This document shows positions 47,806-53,129 of a DNA stretch of 53,129 nucleotides, in pieces (the first letter of the stretch is position 1; the number at the start of each line of letters is the position of its first letter). The position numbers were made by a program, and so were the translations under genes. The DNA is taken from positions 1-53,129 of the forward strand of contig NZ_VSFA01000048.1 of NCBI RefSeq assembly GCF_008119785.1, in the 5' to 3' direction. Source of the stretch: Micromonospora sp. MP36 (lineage in GTDB: Bacteria > Actinomycetota > Actinomycetes > Mycobacteriales > Micromonosporaceae). Under the pieces are notes generated by a model. The model saw nothing but the letters and a program-made list of their open reading frames with translations. It had not been told where the DNA came from and searched no databases.

Positions 47806-48810
47806 TCACGGCCTCCGCTGGGGGTGGGAGAGGGCGAGCGCACCGAGGTGGTCGCGGATCTGCTGGCGCCAGGACTCGTAGTCGGGCGGACCGGCCGGGT
47901 CGGGCTGGCTCAGGCTGACGTCGTCGGCGAGCGTCGCCGCGGCCGGCACGGTGAGGCCGGTCAGCGCGTGCAACGTCGCCGCCGAGTGCTCCGGCACGAA
48001 GCCGGAGAAGTCGCGGGCCTTGGCGGCGAACACGGCGCCCTGCGCCAGGTGCTGCCAGTGCTCGCCGGACGCGCGGCGCAGCACCGCCAGACCGGTCTCG
48101 TCGCAGCCGCCGGCGAACGTGGCCGCGAGGCCGACGCCGCTCCACAGGTCGGCGTGCCGCTCGGCGGCGAAGGCGCGCACCGCGGCGTCGACGTGGTGCG
48201 GGATACCGCCGTGGATGAACCACAGCGCCCGCCCGATGCCCTGGTCGACCGCGCGCGGAAAGTAGTCGGCGCGGCCCTGCCACGGATACGGTGCCGGGCG
48301 CTGCTGGCGGTCGACCACGTCACCGGTGTCGAAATAGGCGCGGTCGAAGCCATAGCCGTCGACGGCCAGCCAGCTCATGGTCGGGAAGTACGGCGTGCCT
48401 GTCAGGTCGGGCAGGACGCCGCGCCATAACGGGCGGGGCAGCCGGGCCATCGCGAAACCGATACCGATGTAGGTGAGGAAGGTGTGCGGTAAACCCGGTC
48501 CGCGCAGTAGCCCCCGGGTGCGGGTGCCGCGGCCGGCGGCCATCGCGTCGCGTACGGTCAGCGCCATCGTCGCGCCCTCGTACGCGAAGCCGCGCAGCTC
48601 GGCGTCGACCATGTCGAGCCGGCGCTCCAGCCCCCACTGGTCCTTGAGGTCGATGCCCCACTCGAAGCCGCAGACGACGGCCTGCGGGATGGCCTCGAGG
48701 GCGCGGGTGGCGTCGGTGGGGGTGACCGGAAATCCGCGGCCGGCGAAGCTCACGTCGCCGAACGACGGCGTCAGAACCAACCGGCGCAGTGAACCTAGGA
48801 CAGTGGACAT
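47806..48810 (-). CDS. DUF1702 family enediyne protein (UnbL-type), copy 2
   Basis: This 334-residue paralogue of the neighbouring protein has the same block order: LRRLVLTPSFGDVSFAGRGF, LRGFAYEGATMALTV, FLTYIGIGFAMARLPRP, LAVDGYGFDRAYFDTG, AVDQGIGRALWFIHGG and WSGVGLAATFAGGCDE. The two share clear identity in each block but differ in the linkers, so the duplication is old. ATG 48810 follows GAGGGAG. The stop is immediately followed by the start of copy 1, so expression is joint, perhaps giving a heterodimer (inference). Confidence 0.9.
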   Translation of the reverse strand: MSTVLGSLRRLVLTPSFGDVSFAGRGFPVTPTDATRALEAIPQAVVCGFEWGIDLKDQWGLERRLDMVDAELRGFAYEGATMALTVRDAMAAGRGTRTRGLLRGPGLPHTFLTYIGIGFAMARLPRPLWRGVLPDLTGTPYFPTMSWLAVDGYGFDRAYFDTGDVVDRQQRPAPYPWQGRADYFPRAVDQGIGRALWFIHGGIPHHVDAAVRAFAAERHADLWSGVGLAATFAGGCDETGLAVLRRASGEHWQHLAQGAVFAAKARDFSGFVPEHSAATLHALTGLTVPAAATLADDVSLSQPDPAGPPDYESWRQQIRDHLGALALSHPQRRP

Positions 48811-48854
48811 CGGGGAAGCTCCCTCACGGGATGTGCGGGTGGGACTTCATGGTG

Positions 48855-49955
48855 TTACGCGATGCCAGGCCTTCGCGTCTCCTGGTGTGCGCCGTGCGCA
48901 GCGATGCGCTGGCGGGCCCCGATGCGGCGGGCGGCTTCGAAGGACGCCCAGCCGGCGACCTCCACGAGGACCTCGTCGCCGGGCATGTGGCGCCGGAACT
49001 CGGCGACCACCTCGTCGCCCACCTGGTGTGATGACACCGCGGTCAGCAGCGCGAGCCGACCGGCCGCGCGGTCGGCCGGGCCGAGCCCGGCGAGCAGGTC
49101 CTCGCACCAGGCCGTGGAGATCCCGGTGTCCGCGCCGCGCCAGTTGTCGAGGTGTTCGTGCACCACGGCGCGGACCGCAGGGGTCAGCCACCGCTCGCCG
49201 GCCGCGTCGAAGACCGCGGCGGCCCGGGCCATCGCACCGGCGATGCTCGGGCTGCTTGCCGCCCAGGCGGCGTCGGCCGGCACCGGCGCGTCCGGCAGCA
49301 GTTCGAGGGAGCGGCCGGGCTCGCGGTGCGCGCGTAGCGTTTCGCGCAGCAGCCGGCCCAGGCCCTGCTTCATCCGCTGCCGCGCCCGCCCGGTGAGGCC
49401 CGGCGGGAGCAGGAAGCTGGAGAGGAAGACGTTCACCATCCGGGTCAGGTAGTGCATGGCGGTGACCGTGCCGACGAGCTCCGCGCCCTGCTCGGGGTTG
49501 AGCCAGATTGGCAGCGGGAGGCCGCCCGGCGACTCCTGCGCGCCGCGCGCCCACTGGCTGATCTCGCGCAGCCGAGGGTCACGCATGTCGCCGGCACGGT
49601 CGGCGGCGAGTTTGTCCGCGTCGTACTCTCCGGCCATTTCGTACATGCTGACCGAGTGCATGTCCACGCAGTACGGGCAGATCGTGGCGACCGCGACGGC
49701 CGCCGCGGCGGCTTCCTTCGAGGCGCGGTCAACGGTGCCGCTGACCAGCAGCGGCTCGCGCATGAGCATCCAGTAGGCGGCAAGCGCCCGGGGGGACGGC
49801 GAGTGCATGAGCGCCGGCGGGATCACCAGTCGCATCTCGTCCGCCACCTGCTGGTACACCCGGTCGACCAGGCCGCTCGCCGAGAGTGCGGGAACCGGTG
49901 TGACATGGCGGACCTGGCGTTGCACGACTGAGGCTGCGACGCGGCTGACGATCAT
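48855..49955 (-). CDS. AhpD-like carboxymuconolactone-decarboxylase family protein
   Basis: This 366-residue protein has an AhpD-type redox motif ICPYCVDMHS (CxxC with the following His) near residue 110, inside a helical domain. It is roughly twice the length of AhpD, and a second helical half ends ADRAAGRLALLTAVSSHQVG. AhpD proteins use the CxxC pair as a thiol peroxidase or reductase. In an enediyne cluster, such a thiol protein could scavenge peroxide or radicals, or manage premature thiol activation of the warhead (inference). ATG 49955 follows AAGGAG. It is the first gene of the leftward enediyne operon. Confidence 0.82.
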   Translation of the reverse strand: MIVSRVAASVVQRQVRHVTPVPALSASGLVDRVYQQVADEMRLVIPPALMHSPSPRALAAYWMLMREPLLVSGTVDRASKEAAAAAVAVATICPYCVDMHSVSMYEMAGEYDADKLAADRAGDMRDPRLREISQWARGAQESPGGLPLPIWLNPEQGAELVGTVTAMHYLTRMVNVFLSSFLLPPGLTGRARQRMKQGLGRLLRETLRAHREPGRSLELLPDAPVPADAAWAASSPSIAGAMARAAAVFDAAGERWLTPAVRAVVHEHLDNWRGADTGISTAWCEDLLAGLGPADRAAGRLALLTAVSSHQVGDEVVAEFRRHMPGDEVLVEVAGWASFEAARRIGARQRIAAHGAHQETRRPGIA

Positions 49956-50282
49956 GACGACTCCTTCCGCTTGAGTGGCCAGTATCAGCAGATGCGGACG
50001 TCAAAAGCCCGTGCCTGAGGCGAGGGCAGCAATCCTGAAAAAATATTCGCCCGCGGAGACCTGTGATTGAATATCTCCGGTATCTAATTGCTACTTCAAT
50101 GTTGCGCTGGCCAAGCTGGTCGGCCCCGCGGGTTGCCCGTCCAACTCGGCCGTGGTTAGCCTGACGAGGAGAATGAACGTTGGGATGCGCTGCTCAAAGC
50201 GCATTCTATTGTCCGCCGCATCGGATCGGTTTAATGGCAGAATCGTTCTTTGCGGCGTGGCTTATGCCTGGGGGAGCCAATA
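49956..50282. promoter_or_regulatory. Divergent promoter region
   Basis: These 327 bases separate the enediyne operon (leftward) from the AraC regulator (rightward). It contains an unusually A+T-rich patch around 50,035-50,100 (for example GAAAAAATATTC), likely the promoter of the long operon. No clear -35/-10 pair was assigned. Confidence 0.5.
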
Positions 50283-51083
50283 ATGCAGGATGCGTCGGAA
50301 AAGGCAGTTCTGCGCGCCATCGCGACGATGCACGAACGCCTCGGCGAGCAATTGACGGTCGATGACATGGCGCGCGCCGCCATGTTCAGCAAGTTCCACT
50401 TCACGCGGATGTTCCAGCGGGTCACCGGCGTCTCACCGGGCCGCTTCCTCTCCGCGCTGCGCCTGCAGCGGGCCAAGGAACTGCTGGTCTCGACGCCGAT
50501 GAATGTCGCCGACATCAGCGTCAGCGTCGGCTACAACAGCGTCGGCACGTTCAGCTCACGGTTCAGCCGGAGCGTCGGCATGTCGCCCACCATTTTCCGG
50601 CAGCGCGCCGGCTACGCCAGCGAGATCCGCGCCGACTCCGACGGCGTACGGCTCAGCGACGCGAGCCTCTCCTGCGAGGTGCACCCGGCCGGCCGTGACG
50701 AGAACACGCTGACGTTCGTCGGCCTCTTCCCCGAGCGCGTGCCCGAGGGCCGCCCGGTCCGCTGCGCGGTGTTGCGCGAATCGCGGCACTTCACCTTCAA
50801 CCACGCGCCGCTGGGCCGGTGGTACCTGCTCGCCCAGTCGGTCTCGGCCGACCGGTGCCCGCCTGGGCTGTGCCGCGATCACGCCGACCGGCCGGTCGCC
50901 GTCGCCACCGCCGGGCCGATCACCATCCGGCCGGGCAAGTCGATCTCGACCGAGCTGGCGCTGCGGCCCGGCCGGGCCCTCGACCCGCCGGTGCTGCTCG
51001 CGCTGCTCGACGTCCGCACCTATGCGCTGAGCCGGCTGGCCGAGCAGAGCCGGCCCACCGAGGAATACGGCGTCGTCGCCTGA
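50283..51083 (+). CDS. AraC-family regulator with C-terminal domain (copy 1)
   Basis: This 266-residue protein has the AraC double helix-turn-helix at its N-terminus (residues ~8-105: LTVDDMARAAMFSKFHFTR, MFQRVTGVSPGRFLSALRLQ, VGYNSVGTFSSRFSRSVGMSP) followed by a C-terminal domain of about 150 residues (LTFVGLFPERVPEGRPVRCA, WYLLAQSV, LDPPVLLALLDVR). Most AraC proteins have the reverse order. It faces the enediyne operon across a shared promoter region, so pathway control is likely. ATG 50283 follows GGGGGAG. It is a paralogue of the next gene. Confidence 0.9.
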   Translation: MQDASEKAVLRAIATMHERLGEQLTVDDMARAAMFSKFHFTRMFQRVTGVSPGRFLSALRLQRAKELLVSTPMNVADISVSVGYNSVGTFSSRFSRSVGMSPTIFRQRAGYASEIRADSDGVRLSDASLSCEVHPAGRDENTLTFVGLFPERVPEGRPVRCAVLRESRHFTFNHAPLGRWYLLAQSVSADRCPPGLCRDHADRPVAVATAGPITIRPGKSISTELALRPGRALDPPVLLALLDVRTYALSRLAEQSRPTEEYGVVA

Positions 51084-51443
51084 GCTCTCCCCGCGCCGCC
51101 CACTCCGAGGAAGCCATGGGCGCCCCGACTAGCGGCCCTGCTCATCGCGCTCGGCGTCCTCATGATGCGGTATAGGGACGTCCGGGTGCCCGCTATTTTC
51201 GGGTTCGGATGGTTTCCGACGATGCCCTACAACTGATTCCCCTGCCTGCAGCAGTGCGTTCTACTATCTACATTCCGGCCACCTCAGCAACGCTCCGACC
51301 AGGGCCGCCACGCTAGATCACCGATTGATTCGGGTGATCGGGTAAGTGGCGGCCCGGTGGATTGCGTCCGCTCGCGCCCTCCGCTAGCCTCTGGGCAGAG
51401 CGACGGACATCACAAAGGCCGCTAGCATTCGGAATTGGCCGGA
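51084..51443. other. Intergenic stretch between the two regulators
   Basis: These 360 bases hold no recognised gene. The gap probably contains the promoter of the second regulator. Confidence 0.35.
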
Positions 51444-52289
51444 ATGGGCGCAATGGAGCAGGCAATCGAGGTAGCGGTCAAACGCGCGGTGACGACCATG
51501 CGCGATAATCTCGGCCAACCTCTAACCATTGACGACATGGCCCGCTCGGCCATGTTCAGCAAATTTCACTTCACTCGAGTGTTCCAGCGGGTCACCGGGA
51601 TCTCTCCCGGCCGCTTCCTCTCCGCCCTGCGGCTGCAGCATGCCCAGCAATTGCTCGTCTCGACCCCGCTGCGGATAGCCGACATCAGCCAGCGGGTGGG
51701 TTACAACAGCGTCGGCACGTTCAGTACCCGATTCAGCCGCAGTGTGGGCATGTCCCCCACCGAATACCGGCTCCAGTCCGGATTCGCCCTGCAGATCGTC
51801 GCGGAAACGGACGAAAGCACGGCGTCACCGACCGGCGGTCGCGTCCAATGCCGTATCCGGATGCCGCAGGACGACCAGCCGCGGCTGATTTTCGCTGGCC
51901 TTTTCTCCGAGCGCATTCCGCAGGGCCGCCCGGTGCGCTGCGCGGTGCTCGCCGACCCGGAGCACCTCGAGCTCGACGACGTACCCGCCGGCACGTGGTA
52001 CCTGCTAGCCCAGTCGGTGCCGGGATCGTGCAGCCACCCGGACGGCTATCAGGCCAAGGTGAACGAGTCGGTGTCGGTAGCCAGCCTCGGTCCGATCACC
52101 GTCGCGCCGCGCTCGGTGGTCCGCTCCGAACTGGAGTTCAACAGCGCCGGCCTGCTCGACCCGCCGGTCCTGCTGGCCCTCATGGACGTCCGCAAACTGG
52201 CGATGGAGATCGTCGCCCAGCGCACGCAGGCGCCCGTTGCGCTGGCGGCCGGAGCGACAGGTCCCCTTCTCTCAGGCGGCGGCTGGTAG
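51444..52289 (+). CDS. AraC-family regulator with C-terminal domain (copy 2)
   Basis: This is a paralogue of the preceding gene with the same unusual order: N-terminal AraC domain (LTIDDMARSAMFSKFHFTR, VFQRVTGISPGRFLSALRLQ, VGYNSVGTFSTRFSRSVGMSP) and C-terminal domain (LIFAGLFSERIPQGRPVRCA, WYLLAQSV, LDPPVLLALMDVRKLAM). The DNA-binding helices are nearly identical in the two copies, so they probably read the same sites. The C-terminal domains differ more, so they may sense different signals or form mixed dimers (inference). ATG 51444 is chosen; 51453 is equally possible. Confidence 0.88.
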   Translation: MGAMEQAIEVAVKRAVTTMRDNLGQPLTIDDMARSAMFSKFHFTRVFQRVTGISPGRFLSALRLQHAQQLLVSTPLRIADISQRVGYNSVGTFSTRFSRSVGMSPTEYRLQSGFALQIVAETDESTASPTGGRVQCRIRMPQDDQPRLIFAGLFSERIPQGRPVRCAVLADPEHLELDDVPAGTWYLLAQSVPGSCSHPDGYQAKVNESVSVASLGPITVAPRSVVRSELEFNSAGLLDPPVLLALMDVRKLAMEIVAQRTQAPVALAAGATGPLLSGGGW

Positions 52290-52347
52290 CACCGAAGCCG
52301 CAACCGGGAAGTGGACCCGTCTCGGGCGGCTCGGCGACCCTGGTGCC

Positions 52348-52965
52348 GTGACTATCGCGACCGCACCCACCACGCTGGTCGCCGGCGCCCTGGCTTTCGC
52401 CACGCCGGCCTTCCCGGACGAGCGCGGCGTCTTCCGTACGCCGTTCCAGTCGTCGACGTTCACCTCGGTGATCGGCCGTCCGCTGTTCCCCGTGGCCCAG
52501 GTCAACTTCAGCGTCTCGCGCCGCGGCGCGGTACGCGGCCTGCACTACACCGCGACCCCGCCGGGCACTGCGAAATACGTCTACTGCGCGCACGGCCGCG
52601 CCCTCGACATCGTCGTCGACCTGCGGGTGGGCTCGCCGACGTTCGGGCAGTACGACGCCGTGGAACTCGACCAGCAGCGATGCCCAGCGCTGTACTTCCC
52701 GCTCGGGGTCGGTCACCTCTTCGTCGCCCTTGAGGACGACACGGTGATGAACTACCTGCTGTCGCTGGAGTACCGGCCGGAGAACGAGCTCGCGCTGGCG
52801 CCGTTCGACCCGCAGCTCGCGCTGCCGATCCCGGAGAACATCGATCCCATCCTCTCGCCGCGCGACCAGGCGGCGCCCAGTCTCGCCGAAGCCCTGGACG
52901 CCGGCCTGCTCCCGGACTACGCAGCCTGCCGCGCGCTGGAGGAACGGTACAACGCCTGCCAGTAG
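52348..52965 (+). CDS. TDP-4-keto-6-deoxysugar 3,5-epimerase (RmlC-like)
   Basis: This 205-residue RmlC-type cupin has FPDERGVFRTPFQ, the catalytic-His region RGAVRGLHYTATPPGTAKYV, ALDIVVDLRVGSPTFGQYD, YFPLGVGHLFVALEDDTVMN and a C-terminal DPILSPRDQAAPSLAEAL. It epimerises C3 and/or C5 of a TDP-4-keto-6-deoxyhexose on the way to a deoxysugar. GTG 52348 fits the family start (TLVAGALAFATPAF). It is the intact relative of the decayed copy at 8383-8790. Other sugar genes presumably lie beyond the window. Its end overlaps the convergent cut-off gene by about 49 bases. Confidence 0.9.
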   Translation: MTIATAPTTLVAGALAFATPAFPDERGVFRTPFQSSTFTSVIGRPLFPVAQVNFSVSRRGAVRGLHYTATPPGTAKYVYCAHGRALDIVVDLRVGSPTFGQYDAVELDQQRCPALYFPLGVGHLFVALEDDTVMNYLLSLEYRPENELALAPFDPQLALPIPENIDPILSPRDQAAPSLAEALDAGLLPDYAACRALEERYNACQ

Positions 52966-53129
52966 TGGCTCCACACCGGAGTGCTGGCCTCGGCGGCGCA
53001 CTCCCAGCGGTCCCCCGGCGTGTAGACGGAGACGAACCGGCGGGACTGCTTGTGCACGGCCTCGCTGTCGAAGATGTCGATCACCTCGGTCAGCAGTCCC
53101 GAGCGCAGCGCCGTGGCCACCTGTTCGGC
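52917..53129 (-). CDS. Cut-off gene, C-terminus only
   Basis: An open leftward frame enters from the right edge and ends at 52917. It encodes about 70 residues (LRSGLLTEVIDIFDSEAVHK, then SRRFVSVYTPGDRWECAAEA and SHYWQALYRSS). Codon use looks genuine, but I do not recognise the family from this tail. A sugar-pathway enzyme would suit the neighbour, but that is a guess. It overlaps the end of the convergent epimerase gene. Confidence 0.5.
   Translation of the reverse strand, partial: AEQVATALRSGLLTEVIDIFDSEAVHKQSRRFVSVYTPGDRWECAAEASTPVWSHYWQALYRSSSARQAA

Overview
This 53 kb window comes from a high-G+C actinomycete: GTG starts, GGAGG-type ribosome sites, G/C-rich third positions and long antisense open frames all point that way, but the genus cannot be read from it. 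It is secondary-metabolism DNA. The strongest content is an enediyne biosynthetic locus in the right half, next to a nonribosomal peptide (NRPS) region on the left, with a neocarzinostatin-type apoprotein gene in the damaged stretch between them.

Left region (1-20.7 kb): a condensation-domain protein cut by the window edge; an SDR; a Glu/Leu/Phe/Val dehydrogenase; an acetaldehyde dehydrogenase/4-hydroxy-2-oxovalerate aldolase pair; an EryCIII-type glycosyltransferase followed by a decayed sugar 3,5-epimerase; and a leftward group MbtH - NRPS (A-T-C-A-T) - LLM flavin monooxygenase - thioesterase-like hydrolase - P450. Further right are a secreted tripeptidyl-aminopeptidase-like protein and a small protein made only of the adenylation C-subdomain plus a carrier protein. 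I infer that aldolase, dehydrogenase and amino-acid dehydrogenase make a hydroxylated amino acid for the NRPS.

Middle region (20.7-32 kb): scrapyard and island-edge features. These are a decayed sugar-ABC ATPase, a DUF6069-like membrane protein, an OsmC-like scrap, a tRNA 3'-end-like fragment followed by a strong terminator, the apoprotein gene, and IS fragments. Then come a secreted alpha/beta hydrolase, a DrrAB-like exporter flanked by two MerR genes (each once paired with a TIGR03084-type gene, one copy now decayed), a CopC-like protein, a His-rich membrane protein and an extended SDR.

Right region (32-50 kb): SCP2 protein, GMC oxidoreductase with a coupled small partner, SgcJ-like protein, then a long leftward run: AhpD-like protein, two tandem DUF1702 (UnbL-type) genes, enediyne PKS, TebC thioesterase, flavin reductase, P450, UnbV, UnbU. 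Several of these genes overlap by 1-4 bases. Two tandem AraC-type regulators and an intact sugar 3,5-epimerase follow on the plus strand, and a cut-off gene closes the window.

The enediyne PKS and TebC build the polyene precursor. The Unb proteins, P450, flavin reductase and GMC pair are expected to convert it to the core. The apoprotein would bind the finished chromophore, and the exporter and MerR genes could give efflux. The apoprotein plus P450, flavin reductase, GMC and SgcJ homologues favour a nine-membered, chromoprotein-type enediyne. Whether the NRPS half feeds the same product is not settled by the sequence.
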